DNA of 64,000 nucleotides, from positions 2,232,001 through 2,296,000 of the forward strand of contig NZ_SHKY01000001.1 of the NCBI RefSeq assembly GCF_004217545.1. Reading direction: 5' to 3'. A program made the position numbers and the translations under genes. Below, piece after piece: positions 43,876 to 54,629 of this stretch. Every line of letters starts with the position of its first letter. Within the stretch, counting starts at the first letter, position 1. Source of the DNA: Krasilnikovia cinnamomea (GTDB lineage Bacteria > Actinomycetota > Actinomycetes > Mycobacteriales > Micromonosporaceae). The notes under the pieces are model-generated. The model did no database searches and was not told where the DNA came from. It saw nothing but the letters and a program-made list of their open reading frames with translations.

Positions 43876-45006
43876 TCAGGCGATCAACTTCGCGTACGCC
43901 GGCTTGATCGTTTCGTTGATGATGGCCAGCCGCTCGTCGTACGGGATGAACGCCGATTTCATCGCGTTGATCGTGAGCCACTGCAGTTCGCTCCAGCCCC
44001 AGCCGAAGGCCTCGGTCAGCAGCGTCAGCTCCCGCGACATCGAGGTCCCGCTCATGAGCCGGTTGTCCGTGTTGACCGTGACCCGGAAGCGCAGGTCGTG
44101 CAGCAGCCCGATGGGGTGCTCGGCGATCGAGGGCGCCGCCCCGGTCTGCACGTTCGACGACGGGCACAGCTCCAGCGGGATGCGCTTGTCCCGGACGTAC
44201 GCGGCCAGCCGCCCCAGCACCGGGCCACCGGGCGGGGCCGACGCCGAGCCGCCGGTGGGCGTGGTCGAGCCCGCCGACGGCACGTGACCGGTGATGTCGT
44301 CCACGATGCGTACCCCGTGGCCGAGCCGGTCCGCACCGCACCACTGGATCGCCTGCCAGATCGACGGCAGCCCGAACGCCTCGCCCGCGTGGATCGTGAA
44401 GTGGGCATTCTCCCGCTGCAGGTACTCGAAGGCGTCCAGATGCCGGGTGGGCGGGAAACCGGCCTCCGCCCCGGCGATGTCGAAGCCGACCACGCCCGAG
44501 TCGCGGTAGCGCACCGCCAGCTCGGCGATCTCCTGCGACCGCGCCGCGTGCCGCATCGCGGTGAGCAGGGTGCCGATCCGGATCTGCCGGCCCTGCGCGG
44601 CCGCCTCGGCGGCCCCGTCCTCGAAGCCGGCGCGGACCGCCTCGACGACCTGTTCCAGGCTCAGCCCGCGCTCCAGGTGCTGCTCCGGTGCGTAGCGCAC
44701 CTCCGCGTACACCACCCCGTCGGCGGCCAGGTCAAGCGCGCACTCGCGGGCCACCCGGTGCAGGCCCGCCTCGGTCTGCATGACCGCCACCGTGTGCGCG
44801 AACGTCTCCAGGTAGCGTTCCAGCGAGCCCGAATCGGCGGCCGCCACGAACCACTGACCCAGCCGCTGCGGGTCGCGCTCCGGCAGCTCATGCCCCACGG
44901 CGTCGGCGAGTTCCACCACCGTCGCCGGGCGCAGACCCCCGTCCAGGTGGTCGTGCAGCAGCGCTTTCGGGGCCTTGACGATGTCGGGGTATGAAATGGC
45001 GACCAT
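43876..45006 (-). CDS. add: Adenosine deaminase
   Basis: 376 residues. Zinc enzyme converting adenosine and deoxyadenosine to inosine forms. Metal and substrate motifs: [12 protein letters not shown] near 16-26, [10 protein letters not shown] near 170, [10 protein letters not shown] near 200 with catalytic Glu, [10 protein letters not shown] near 225, and [14 protein letters not shown] near 310. An insertion of about 20 Gly/Pro/Thr residues follows DDITGH. The ATG (45006) has TAGGCT six bases upstream and no ribosome site, so a leaderless mRNA is likely. Only 26 bases separate it from the divergent RlmA-like gene. Confidence 0.95.
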   Translation of the reverse strand: MVAISYPDIVKAPKALLHDHLDGGLRPATVVELADAVGHELPERDPQRLGQWFVAAADSGSLERYLETFAHTVAVMQTEAGLHRVARECALDLAADGVVYAEVRYAPEQHLERGLSLEQVVEAVRAGFEDGAAEAAAQGRQIRIGTLLTAMRHAARSQEIAELAVRYRDSGVVGFDIAGAEAGFPPTRHLDAFEYLQRENAHFTIHAGEAFGLPSIWQAIQWCGADRLGHGVRIVDDITGHVPSAGSTTPTGGSASAPPGGPVLGRLAAYVRDKRIPLELCPSSNVQTGAAPSIAEHPIGLLHDLRFRVTVNTDNRLMSGTSMSRELTLLTEAFGWGWSELQWLTINAMKSAFIPYDERLAIINETIKPAYAKLIA

Positions 45007-45012
45007 CAGCAG

Positions 45013-45018
45013 AGCCTA
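45013..45018 (-). promoter_or_regulatory. TAGGCT -10 element of add
   Basis: Minus-strand TAGGCT, six bases before the ATG of add; it lies within the 26-base gap to the divergent methyltransferase gene, so the -35 region must fall in that gene's 5' end. Confidence 0.45.
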
Positions 45019-45032
45019 GAGGGATGCCGGGG

Positions 45033-45938
45033 ATGATCGACGCAGCACTGCCGTTCCTGCGGTGCCCGGTGTGTGCGGGCGCACTGCGGCGGGCAGTCCC
45101 GGCGGCGTTGCGGTGCCCGCGCGGGCACAGCTTCGACATCGCCCGGCAGGGGTACGCGAGCCTGACCGCGGGCCGCAGCCCGCATTCCGGCGACAGCGCC
45201 GAGATGGTCGCCGACCGGGAGAGGTTCCTGGCCGCCGGGCACTACGACTTCATCGCCGACGCCCTGGCCGACGCCGCCCAGACCACAGTCGCCCAGACCA
45301 CAGCCGCCCAGACCACAGCCGCCGCAAGCGACGCCGTCCAGACGGCGGGCGCTGGGACGGCGGGCGCCGAGGGCCCGGCGGGAGGCGGAACCGGACTCGT
45401 GATCGACGCCGGCACCGGCACCGGCCGCTACCTCTCGGCCGTACTCGAAAGACTGCCGGCCGCGACCGGACTCGGCCTGGACGTGTCGAAGCCGGCCCTG
45501 CGCCGCGCCGCCCGCGCCCACCCGCGGGCCGCGGCCGTGCACGCGGACCTGTGGCGGCCGCTGCCGCTGGCCGACGGCGCCGCCGACCTCGTGCTCGACG
45601 TGTTCGCCCCGCGCAACGGCCCGGAGTTCCGCCGGGTGCTGCGCCCCGGCGGCGCGCTGCTGGTCGTCACCCCCGCGGCGGACCACCTGGCCGAGCTGGT
45701 CGAGGGGTACGGCCTGGTCCAGGTCGACCCGGACAAGGCCGAACGGGTCGCGAACAGCCTGAGCGCCGACTTCGTCGAAAAGCACCGCCGGGTGCTGCGC
45801 AAGACCCTGCGGCTGAACGGCGACGAGGCCCGCACGCTGATCGGCATGACCCCCAGCGCCCGCCACGTCGCCGCTGCCGAGCTGCCGACCGGCGACGTGA
45901 CCGTCACGGCGGCCGTGGAACTCACCGTCTACTGCTAG
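45033..45938 (+). CDS. RlmA-like 23S rRNA (guanine-N1) methyltransferase
   Basis: 301 residues. The N-terminal zinc finger (LRCPVCAGAL with CPRGHSFDIARQGYASL, about 8-45) and the SAM-binding VIDAGTGTGRYLSAVL near 130 match RlmA(I)/RlmA(II)/TlrB, which methylate G745 or G748 of 23S rRNA; some relatives give macrolide resistance. GNGPEFRRVLRPGGALLVVTP near 195 and a C-terminal SARHV segment fit too. A 12-base repeat (45285-45320) adds an AQTT-rich insertion before the SAM domain. Start ATG 45033 has GAGGG nine bases upstream; ATG 45024 is an alternative. Its TAG stop overlaps the opposing gene's stop at CTAG. Confidence 0.85.
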   Translation: MIDAALPFLRCPVCAGALRRAVPAALRCPRGHSFDIARQGYASLTAGRSPHSGDSAEMVADRERFLAAGHYDFIADALADAAQTTVAQTTAAQTTAAASDAVQTAGAGTAGAEGPAGGGTGLVIDAGTGTGRYLSAVLERLPAATGLGLDVSKPALRRAARAHPRAAAVHADLWRPLPLADGAADLVLDVFAPRNGPEFRRVLRPGGALLVVTPAADHLAELVEGYGLVQVDPDKAERVANSLSADFVEKHRRVLRKTLRLNGDEARTLIGMTPSARHVAAAELPTGDVTVTAAVELTVYC

Positions 45939-46615
45939 ACCGAGAGGTCCACTTCCTCCCAGTCCGGCGGCCGGTCGTGGTAGGGCCCACGGAACACGAC
46001 GGCCCATTCCAGGGCCCACCGGCGCTGCCCGATCGCGTTGCTGCCCACCTCGCCGGGCAGGGCCAGCCCGTCGCGTTCCGCCTCCTGGAACGCCCAGTCC
46101 AGGCAGTAGTACAGGTCCAGCAGGACGGCCGCCTCGACCGCGTCGCGCGGCGCGACCAGTGTCCGGGAGCGCCACTCGCGGAACGTCTCGCCGGAGGGCA
46201 GATCCGGCATGACCCGCATCAGCCGGTCCTCGGGACGCGCGGTCGGGTCCAGGTGGCGGCTCAGGCCGAGCAGCCAGGCCAGCGCGAACACCGCGTCGTG
46301 GTGCAGCACGAACGACCGGTGGTCACCCTGCGCCCCGGTCACGAACTGCCACTCCGGCGGCGTCACCTCCTCGACCAGGTGCGAGCCGAGCAGCCAGCCC
46401 ATCGCCAGCTCGGTCGGCATGCCGAAGCAGCGGGCCACCACGACGTGCAGCACGGCCGCCCGGGCCTCGATCTCGGTGGTGCGGCGCAGCTCGACCCCGT
46501 CGCCGGGCTCCCACACCAGCGGGAACGACTGCGGCGGCAGCGGCAGCGCGAGCCGCTCCAGCTCGTCGAGGCTCGCCTCGCGGACCGCGCGGGGATCGGG
46601 AGCGGCCTTGGTCAT
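45935..46615 (-). CDS. DUF4272-type protein of unknown function
   Basis: 226 residues, soluble, Trp/Leu-rich. The order of motifs (helical ARAAVLHVVVARCFG, WLLGSHLVEEVTPPEW, LHHDAVFALAWLLGLSRHLDPT, FREWRSRTLVAPRDAVEAAVLLDLYYCLDWAFQEAE, GQRRWALEWAV) fits DUF4272, a widespread family without assigned function. The ATG (46615) has TAGCCT seven bases upstream, overlapping the stop codon of deoA, so it may have a leaderless promoter inside the deoA end. Its stop shares the CTAG palindrome with the convergent methyltransferase gene. Confidence 0.7.
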   Translation of the reverse strand: MTKAAPDPRAVREASLDELERLALPLPPQSFPLVWEPGDGVELRRTTEIEARAAVLHVVVARCFGMPTELAMGWLLGSHLVEEVTPPEWQFVTGAQGDHRSFVLHHDAVFALAWLLGLSRHLDPTARPEDRLMRVMPDLPSGETFREWRSRTLVAPRDAVEAAVLLDLYYCLDWAFQEAERDGLALPGEVGSNAIGQRRWALEWAVVFRGPYHDRPPDWEEVDLSV

Positions 46616-46620
46616 CGACG

Positions 46621-47901
46621 TCAGGCTATGCGATCGATGAGCAGCGGCGTGGGCTCTGGCGCGGCGTCCGCGATCCGGATCGCCGCCTCGGCGTCCGCGC
46701 GCGCCGCCGGGATCCGGGCGGGTTCATCCGTACGCAGCTCCAGCAGCGGATCCCCGGCGCGCACCCGGTCGCCGGGGCGCACCTTGAGCACCACGCCGGC
46801 CCCGGCGCTGACCGGGTCCTCCTTGCGGGCCCGCCCGGCGCCCAGCCGCCAGGCCGCGATGCCGATTCCGTACGCGTCGAGCCCGGCCACCACCCCGTCC
46901 GTGCTCGCCCGCAGCACCTCGGTCTCCTTGGCGCCCGGCAGCGGGGCGTCCGGGTCGCCGCCCTGGGCGCGGATCATCGCGCGCCACGAGTCCATCGCGG
47001 CGCCGGACTCCAGCGTCTTCGCCGGGTCGGCGTCGACCCCGGCCACGTCGAGCATCTCCCGGGCCAGGGCGAGGGTCAGCTCCACCACGTCCGCCGGGCC
47101 ACCGCCCGCCAGCACCTCGACGGACTCGGCCACCTCGATCGCGTTGCCGATCGTCAGGCCCAGCGGGGTCGACATGTCGGTGAGCAGGGCGACCGTACGC
47201 ACTCCGTGCGCGCCGCCCAGCTCGACCATGGTGCGGGCGAGCTCGCGGGCCGCGCCGACCTCCTTCATGAACGCGCCCGAGCCGACCTTCACGTCCAGCA
47301 CCAGCGCGCCCGTGCCTTCGGCGATCTTCTTGCTCATGATCGAGCTGGCGATCAGCGGGATGGCCTCTACGGTGCCGGTGACGTCGCGCAGCGCGTACAG
47401 CTTGCGGTCGGCGGGGGCCAGCCCCTCGCCGGCCGCGCAGATCACCGCGCCGATGTCGCGCAGCTGTGCGACGAACTCCGGGTTCGACAGCCGGGCCCGC
47501 CAGCCCGGGATGGATTCCAGCTTGTCCAGGGTGCCGCCGGTGTGCCCGAGCCCCCGCCCGGACAGCTGCGGGACGGCCACCCCGCAGGCGGCGACCAGCG
47601 GGGTCAGCGGCAAGGTGATCTTGTCGCCCACCCCGCCCGTCGAGTGCTTGTCGACGGTCGGGCGCGACACCGCGGACAGGTCGAGCCGCTCCCCGCTGGC
47701 GATCATCGCGGCGGTCCACCGGGCGATCTCCGCGCCGGTCATGCCCCGCAGCAGGATGGCCATGGCCAGCGCCGACATCTGCTCGTCCGCCACCACCCCG
47801 CGGGTGTACGCGTCGACCACCCAGTCGATCTGGGCGTCGGACAGCGCGTGCCCGTCCCGCTTGGCGATGATGACGTCGACTGCCGCGAACTCGCCGCTCA
47901 T
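46621..47901 (-). CDS. deoA: Thymidine phosphorylase
   Basis: 426 residues. Phosphorolysis of thymidine (and deoxyuridine/uridine) to base and (deoxy)ribose-1-phosphate. VDKHSTGGVGDKITL near 80-94, the family signature SGRGLGHTGGTLDKLESIPG near 110-130, SKKIAEGTGALVLDVKVGSGAFMK near 180-203, and the alpha/beta C-terminal domain ending in a lipoyl-like VRPGDRVRAGDPLLEL are present. ATG 47901 with GGAAGGA four bases upstream. Part of the cdd-deoA end of the nucleoside uptake operon, 46 bases after cdd. Confidence 0.95.
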   Translation of the reverse strand: MSGEFAAVDVIIAKRDGHALSDAQIDWVVDAYTRGVVADEQMSALAMAILLRGMTGAEIARWTAAMIASGERLDLSAVSRPTVDKHSTGGVGDKITLPLTPLVAACGVAVPQLSGRGLGHTGGTLDKLESIPGWRARLSNPEFVAQLRDIGAVICAAGEGLAPADRKLYALRDVTGTVEAIPLIASSIMSKKIAEGTGALVLDVKVGSGAFMKEVGAARELARTMVELGGAHGVRTVALLTDMSTPLGLTIGNAIEVAESVEVLAGGGPADVVELTLALAREMLDVAGVDADPAKTLESGAAMDSWRAMIRAQGGDPDAPLPGAKETEVLRASTDGVVAGLDAYGIGIAAWRLGAGRARKEDPVSAGAGVVLKVRPGDRVRAGDPLLELRTDEPARIPAARADAEAAIRIADAAPEPTPLLIDRIA

Positions 47902-47947
47902 GGGTTCCTTCCCGATCCGCCGCGTCGTTGCGGCTTCGTGGCCGAGC

Positions 47948-48661
47948 TTATGACGCTTCCCAACGCTTGCCGATGCCCTCCGGCGGATCGCCCTCACCGG
48001 CCCAGGACAGTCCGCCCTCCGCGTCCACCACGACGATGCGGGGGGTGCGCACCCGGGCCCAGCGCACCACGGCGGCGGCGCTCGGCAGGACGGGCCCCTC
48101 CTCGAGGATCCCCACCTCGGTGTCGCGCGCGTCGGAGCTGCCCGCCGAGCGTTCCCAGTACCCCGTCCACACCTGCTCGCCGCCGGAGAGGTCGGGGTGC
48201 ACGAACACCGTGCCGCGCCCCCGGTACCGGGCCAGCCGGGCGGGCACCTCCGGCAGGGCGGCCGGGCCGGTCAGCGCGTCCAGGTCGGCGCGCCCGAACG
48301 CGTGCGGCAGCAGTTCGTCCATCCGCAGCGGGCGCGGCACCGCCTCGACGAGGCAGTCCGGGCCGCCGTGCTCGAACAGCAGTTGCCGGCAGCGCCCGCA
48401 CGGCATCAGCGGCGTGCCGTTGGCGTCGACGCAGGACACCGCGACCAGCTGGCCGCCGCCGCTGGCATGCAGCGCCGAGACCAGGCCGCACTCGGCGCAC
48501 AGGGTCAGGCCGTACGACGCGTTCTCCACGTTGCAGCCCACCACGACCCGGCCGTCGTCGACGAGCCCGGCCACCCCGACCGGGAAGTCGGAGTACGGGG
48601 CGTACGCGTGCCGCATCGCCTCGATCGCGGCGGCCCGCAGCCCCGGCCAGTCGATCTCCAT
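47948..48661 (-). CDS. cdd: Cytidine deaminase with an unusual C-terminal extension
   Basis: 237 residues, against about 130 for tetrameric cytidine deaminases. The N-terminal 130 residues are complete: GCNVENASYGLTLCAECG near 41-58 with the zinc Cys and catalytic Glu, and MPCGRCRQLLFEHG near 85 with the other two zinc Cys. After a normal end (about 125) comes a further 100 residues (VHPDLSGGEQVWTGYW, VLPSAAAVVRWARVRTPRIVVVDAEGG) that match nothing I know and are not a second deaminase domain. Deaminates cytidine/deoxycytidine imported by the adjacent ABC transporter. 45 bases after the permease stop. Confidence 0.9.
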   Translation of the reverse strand: MEIDWPGLRAAAIEAMRHAYAPYSDFPVGVAGLVDDGRVVVGCNVENASYGLTLCAECGLVSALHASGGGQLVAVSCVDANGTPLMPCGRCRQLLFEHGGPDCLVEAVPRPLRMDELLPHAFGRADLDALTGPAALPEVPARLARYRGRGTVFVHPDLSGGEQVWTGYWERSAGSSDARDTEVGILEEGPVLPSAAAVVRWARVRTPRIVVVDAEGGLSWAGEGDPPEGIGKRWEAS

Positions 48662-48706
48662 GTCCTGAATTCTGCCCCACCGCCGATATCCGGGCCGCCC
48701 CGGACG

Positions 48707-49975
48707 TCAGCTCTTGATGTACGGCTGCCCGTCGGCGGCCGGGGCGCGGACCCGCCCGACGAGCCCCGCCACTGCCACGATCGTGGCCAGGTACGGCAGC
48801 ATGTTGAGGAACTGGTTGGGTACCGGGCTGCCCACCGCGCTCAGGTAGAAGGCGAGCTTCTGCGCGAAGCCGAAGAACAGCGCCGCGCCGAGCGCCCCGA
48901 ACGGCGTCCACCGCCCGAAGATCAGCGCGGCCAGGGCGATGAAGCCCGCACCGGCGGTCATGTTCTTGTTGAAGCTGCCCGTGGCGACCAGCGTGAAGTA
49001 CGCACCGCCCAGGCCCGCGATGACGCCGCCGAGCAGCACGTTGAGGTAGCGCAGTCCGCGCACCCGGATGCCGACCGTGTCGGCGGCGGTCGGGTGTTCG
49101 CCGACCGCCCGGGTCCGCAGGCCCCAGCGGGTCCGCGACAGCCCGAAGTGGACGACCACGACCAGGATCAGCGCCAGCCAGACCAGCGCGTTCGTGTCGA
49201 ACAGCACCGGACCCACCACGGGGATGTCGGCGAGGCCGGGAATCCGGATGTTCGGCATGCGCGGCGGCTGGTTGTAGCTCGCCGCGTCGGGCTGCATGAG
49301 CCGCTCGTAAAGGAAGCCGGTGAGGCCGACCGCCAGCAGGTTGAGCACGATGCCGACGACGACCTGGTCGACCAGGTACCGGATGGCGAGCACGGAGAGC
49401 AGCGCCGCGATGATCACCCCGCCGACGACCGCGCTGATCAGCCCGGCGAACACGCTGGCGGTCATGGTGCCGACGAGCGCACCGGCGAACGCGCCCATGA
49501 GCAGCTGGCCCTCGATCGCCACGTTGACCACGCCGGAACGTTCGCCCAGCACGCCCGCGAGGGCGCCCAGGATCAGCGGCACCGCCAGCTCCAGCGTGCC
49601 GTCCGCGGTGTCCACGAGCGGCAGGAACTTGCCCGCCACCTGCCAGCACAGGAACGACAGCACGAACGCCAGGATGCCGAGCGACAGCAGCATGGTCTGC
49701 CACCGCCGCGCGACCCCCACCAGGAGCGCCACCCCGGTACCGATCGTGAACACGCCGAACAGGATCGCGCCGAGCTGGCCGTTGATGCTCAGCGCGGCAC
49801 CCGAGGCGTCCTCGCTGAGCGTGAACCGGGCGGTCTCGCTGTGCGCCAGCGGACCGAACAGCCCGGTCGCCACCGCCCCCAGCAGCACCAGGGCGGCGCC
49901 CAGGCGGCGCTGCCGGTCCCAGAACCGCGTCGGGGCGGTGACCTCGGTCAGTTCCTCAACCGTCGCCGTCGACAC
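48707..49975 (-). CDS. Nucleoside ABC transporter permease (second)
   Basis: 422 residues, about ten membrane segments. Belongs to the branched-chain-amino-acid/nucleoside permease family seen with Bmp lipoproteins (YufQ/NupC type): LGERSGVVNVAIEGQLLMGAFAG near 140, VDQVVVGIVLNLLAVGLTGFLYERL near 205, and GLRTRAVGEHPTAADTVGIRV near 285, the loop that meets the ATPase. GTG start four bases after the stop of the other permease. It forms the membrane channel with that permease. Confidence 0.9.
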   Translation of the reverse strand: MSTATVEELTEVTAPTRFWDRQRRLGAALVLLGAVATGLFGPLAHSETARFTLSEDASGAALSINGQLGAILFGVFTIGTGVALLVGVARRWQTMLLSLGILAFVLSFLCWQVAGKFLPLVDTADGTLELAVPLILGALAGVLGERSGVVNVAIEGQLLMGAFAGALVGTMTASVFAGLISAVVGGVIIAALLSVLAIRYLVDQVVVGIVLNLLAVGLTGFLYERLMQPDAASYNQPPRMPNIRIPGLADIPVVGPVLFDTNALVWLALILVVVVHFGLSRTRWGLRTRAVGEHPTAADTVGIRVRGLRYLNVLLGGVIAGLGGAYFTLVATGSFNKNMTAGAGFIALAALIFGRWTPFGALGAALFFGFAQKLAFYLSAVGSPVPNQFLNMLPYLATIVAVAGLVGRVRAPAADGQPYIKS

Positions 49976-49979
49976 GTGA

Positions 49980-51307
49980 CTACCAGCCCTTCGCCATCGA
50001 GGTGCCGAGCCGCGCGGAGCGGGCGGCGCGCAGGTGGAAGGTCGCCTTCACCAGGGCAGGTGCGGCGATGAAGATGACGATCAGCGCCTGCAGCACGGTA
50101 ACCAGCTCCACCGAGATGCCCGTGTACGACTGCATGCGGTTGCCGCCGGCGCGCAGCGCGCCGAACAGTATGGCCGCCAGCAGGGTGCCCCACGGCCGGT
50201 TCCGGCCGAGCAGGGCGACCAGCAGGCCGTCGAAGCCGATGTTGCCCGCCACCGCCGGGGTCAGGTTGTGCGCGGTGCCCAGGACCTGGGTGGCACCGCC
50301 GAGCCCGGCCAGGGCGCCCGCGGTGACCATGAGCAGCGTGTACGTCCGGCCCACGCTGATCCCGGCGGTCCTGGCGGCGGCCGGGTTGGCGCCGACCGCC
50401 CGCAGCTCGAACCCGAACGCGGACCGCTTCAGCAGCCACGCCACGCCGGCCGTGACCAGCACACCGAGCAGGATGCCGAGGTGCACCCGCAGCGGGCCGC
50501 CCAGCGCGGGCAGCTCCGCCGACGGCGGCACCGTCTTGCTGATCGCCTCCGAGCGGTCCGGGTCGTGCACGCCGTCCTGCATGATCAGCCAGCCGAGGAA
50601 CAGGAAGGCGGTGTAGTTCAGCATGATCGTCACGATCACCTCGTGGGCGCCGGTACGCGCCTTGAGGATGCCGGGGATGAAGCCCCACACCGCGCCGCCG
50701 ATGATCCCGGCCAGCAGCGCGGCGATCAGGTTGAGCACGATCGGCAGGTCGAGGGCGAATCCGGCGACCGCGGCGAAGATCGTACCCATGATCGCCTGGC
50801 CCTGGCCGCCGATGTTGAACAGGCCGCCGCGGAACGCCAGCGCCACGGAGAGCCCGGTGAAGATCAGCGGTGCCGCGAAGGTGAGCGTCTCGGAGATCGG
50901 GGCGAGCACCTCCTGCCAGCTACCGGTGCCGTCGATCCACGCGGACACCGCCGCCGGGTCCACGATGGCGCCCTTGAACAGGTCGGCGTACGCGGCGCTG
51001 ACCAGGTCCCAGCTGCCCTGCAGGGCGTCGGCGGGACGGGCGGTGAAGTAGCCGAAGGCCGCCAGCACGTCCGGGTCGGACACCACGATCAGCACCGCGC
51101 CGATGACCAGCGCCAGAAGGATCGACAGCACCGTGACGGTGACCGTGTTCGCCGACCACAGGTTGGCCAGGAACACCCGCAGGAAGGAGTCGCCGCCGTC
51201 GGCGTCCTTCGCGGGTGGCTCGGACCGCGGGGCGGTGGCGGTCGCCGGGGCCGGTTCCCCGGTCGGCTTCTCCGGTGTCTCCGGCGCGCCGACCGGTCCG
51301 TCCGTAC

Positions 51308-51311
<4 letters not shown>
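49980..51311 (-). CDS. Nucleoside ABC transporter permease (first)
   Basis: 443 residues. A Pro/Glu/Ala-rich cytoplasmic N-terminus of about 45 residues precedes a membrane domain with about nine segments. ALAFRGGLFNIGGQGQAIMGT near 160-180 and GFELRAVGANPAAARTAGISV near 300 are conserved in YufP/NupB-type permeases. Its start overlaps the end of the ATPase gene by four bases, so ATPase and permeases are made together. Confidence 0.9.
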
Positions 51312-52861
<1,550 letters not shown>

Positions 52862-52998
52862 CGGAGTCTCCTGACAGCGATCACGTGGGTGGCCAACGCG
52901 AGGACCGTAACAATTCGGGAGCAGGACCGCCGCCCGGCCGCGAGGAGTCATCCCCACGGCCGCGCGGCGGCCGGACGTACCTACCTGCTAGCGGAGGG

Positions 52999-54090
52999 TC
53001 ACTTCGGCGCGCTGGCCGACTCGACCTTGACGGTGCCCGCGATGATGTCCTGCTTGAGCTTGTCGACCTCGGCCTTCAGGCCCGGGTCGACCTTGCTGTC
53101 GAACTGGTTGTACGGCGCCAGCGAGACACCGTTGTTCTTCAGCGTGCCGACGAAGCCCGGGGTGGCGGCCAGCTTCGTGCCCTGGGCGCCGGTAACGATG
53201 GCCTCCTGCACGGCGTCCTTGATGTTCTTGACGACCGTGGTGAGGAAGACCTCGCAGTACTGCGCCGCGCTCTGGCAGCCGTCCTGGTCGACCCAGATGA
53301 CCGAGACCTTGCCGCCGGACGCCTTGGCGACGTCCGCGGTGCCGAGCCCGGTGCCACCGGCGACCGGCATGACCACGTCGGCGCCCTGGGCGACGAACGT
53401 GTTCGTGATGGCCTTGCCCTTGGCCTGGTCACCGAAGTTCTCGGCGAACGTGCCGTTCTGCTTGGCCTTGTCCCAGCCGAGCACCTGGACGTTCTTGCCC
53501 TTGGTCTTGTTGTAGTGCGCGACGCCGTCGGCGAAGCCGTCCATGAAGATGGTCACCGGCGGGATCTTGAGACCGCCGTAGGCGGCCACCTTGCCGGACT
53601 TGGAGTAGCCCGCCGCCAGGTAGCCGGCGAGGAACGCGGCCTCCTGCGTCGCGAACTGCATCGGGTACACGTTGGCCGCACCCGGGACCGCGGCGTCCAC
53701 GATGCCGAACTGCGCGGTGGGGCTCTCGGCCGCGACCTTCTTGGTGGCGTTACCCATCAGGCCGCCGACCGCCAGAATGAAGTTGCACTTCTGGTTGACG
53801 AACTGGCGCAGGTTCGGCTCGTAGTCGGACTCCGCGGTGGACGGAGTGTACTTGATCTTGACGTTGCCGGCCTGCTTCTCGGCCCCCTGCATGCCGGCCC
53901 ACGCCGAGGCGTTGAACGACTTGTCGTCGATGCCTCCGGTGTCGGTGACCATGCACGCCTGGTAGGTGGCGGCGGCGCTGGAACCACCGCTCGGGGTCTT
54001 GTCCGGGGCGCTGCCACAGGCCGCAGCGGCGAGCGTCAGCCCACCCGCCGCGAGAATCGCAACCATCCGCTTCCCACGTACTGGGCGCAA
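52999..54090 (-). CDS. Bmp-family nucleoside-binding lipoprotein
   Basis: 363 residues. Signal peptide with lipobox LAAAAC near residue 24, then a Bmp/Med-type substrate-binding protein: MVTDTGGIDDKSFNASAWAGM near 46, NLRQFVNQKCNFILAVGGLMG, PAGGTGLGTADVAKASGG near 235 and VIWVDQDGCQ. Binds nucleosides outside the membrane for the ATPase and permeases downstream. Start is a TTG at 54090 with AAGGAG six bases upstream; longer frames upstream give no sensible signal peptide. The ATPase gene follows after about 140 bases. Confidence 0.92.
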   Translation of the reverse strand: MRPVRGKRMVAILAAGGLTLAAAACGSAPDKTPSGGSSAAATYQACMVTDTGGIDDKSFNASAWAGMQGAEKQAGNVKIKYTPSTAESDYEPNLRQFVNQKCNFILAVGGLMGNATKKVAAESPTAQFGIVDAAVPGAANVYPMQFATQEAAFLAGYLAAGYSKSGKVAAYGGLKIPPVTIFMDGFADGVAHYNKTKGKNVQVLGWDKAKQNGTFAENFGDQAKGKAITNTFVAQGADVVMPVAGGTGLGTADVAKASGGKVSVIWVDQDGCQSAAQYCEVFLTTVVKNIKDAVQEAIVTGAQGTKLAATPGFVGTLKNNGVSLAPYNQFDSKVDPGLKAEVDKLKQDIIAGTVKVESASAPK

Positions 54091-54328
54091 GACGCTCTCC
54101 TTCCGCTCCACACCGACCCCCGTCGGTGATCTCAGGTCGGGAGCGTATCCCCAGGCCACCGTCGTGGCAGCAATTCACCCGGACTGTTGGCGCACCGTTA
54201 CCTCGCCGCAATCGCACCCTGAGGTTCGCGCCGGTTTGACCCCGTTGCGACGTAAATTGTCCGGCTGTGAAGGCACCGGCCCGGCAATTTTGCGTCCATA
54301 CCCGCCGGGGATGCCGATTCTTCCGGCA

Positions 54329-54601
54329 TCACCGCGGGGCGTCGGCAGGCTTTCTCGCCGGATCCGCCGCACGGCTGCGGCCCGCCGCGCGCCACGCCCG
54401 GACGCCGAGCACCCCGACCGCCGTGCCGATCGCCAGGGAGGCGGCGATGAGCAGCGCGTGCACCCACAGGAACGAGGTCGGGCCGCCCCCGGCGAAGGAC
54501 CGGTCGTCCTTCCAGATCGCCACGGCGAAGCGCGGCCAGATCAGCCACGTCCACCCGCCGACTCCAATGAGGAACACCGCCCACCGCCGCGAGATCACCA
54601 T
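54329..54601 (-). CDS. SCO4848-family small membrane protein
   Basis: 90 residues with two membrane segments: SRRWAVFLIGVGGWTWLIWPRF (about 4-25) and FLWVHALLIAASLAIGTAVGVLGVRAW (about 44-70), joined by a WKDDRSF loop. It matches the actinobacterial SCO4848 family (conserved SRRW, WKD, WVH). Function unknown. The basic C-terminus faces the cytoplasm. CATACT lies six bases before the ATG, a possible leaderless promoter. Confidence 0.75.
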   Translation of the reverse strand: MVISRRWAVFLIGVGGWTWLIWPRFAVAIWKDDRSFAGGGPTSFLWVHALLIAASLAIGTAVGVLGVRAWRAAGRSRAADPARKPADAPR

Positions 54602-54629
54602 CCGCCCAGTATGCGGGCCCGCTGACGGG

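Noticed and set aside
39776-44287. A 1500-codon open frame on the plus strand opposite the conservon kinase
   Set aside because: It is the Arg/Gly/Val-rich mirror of real minus-strand genes and arises from high GC and lack of stop codons; the kinase, roadblock and add motifs are all on the other strand.
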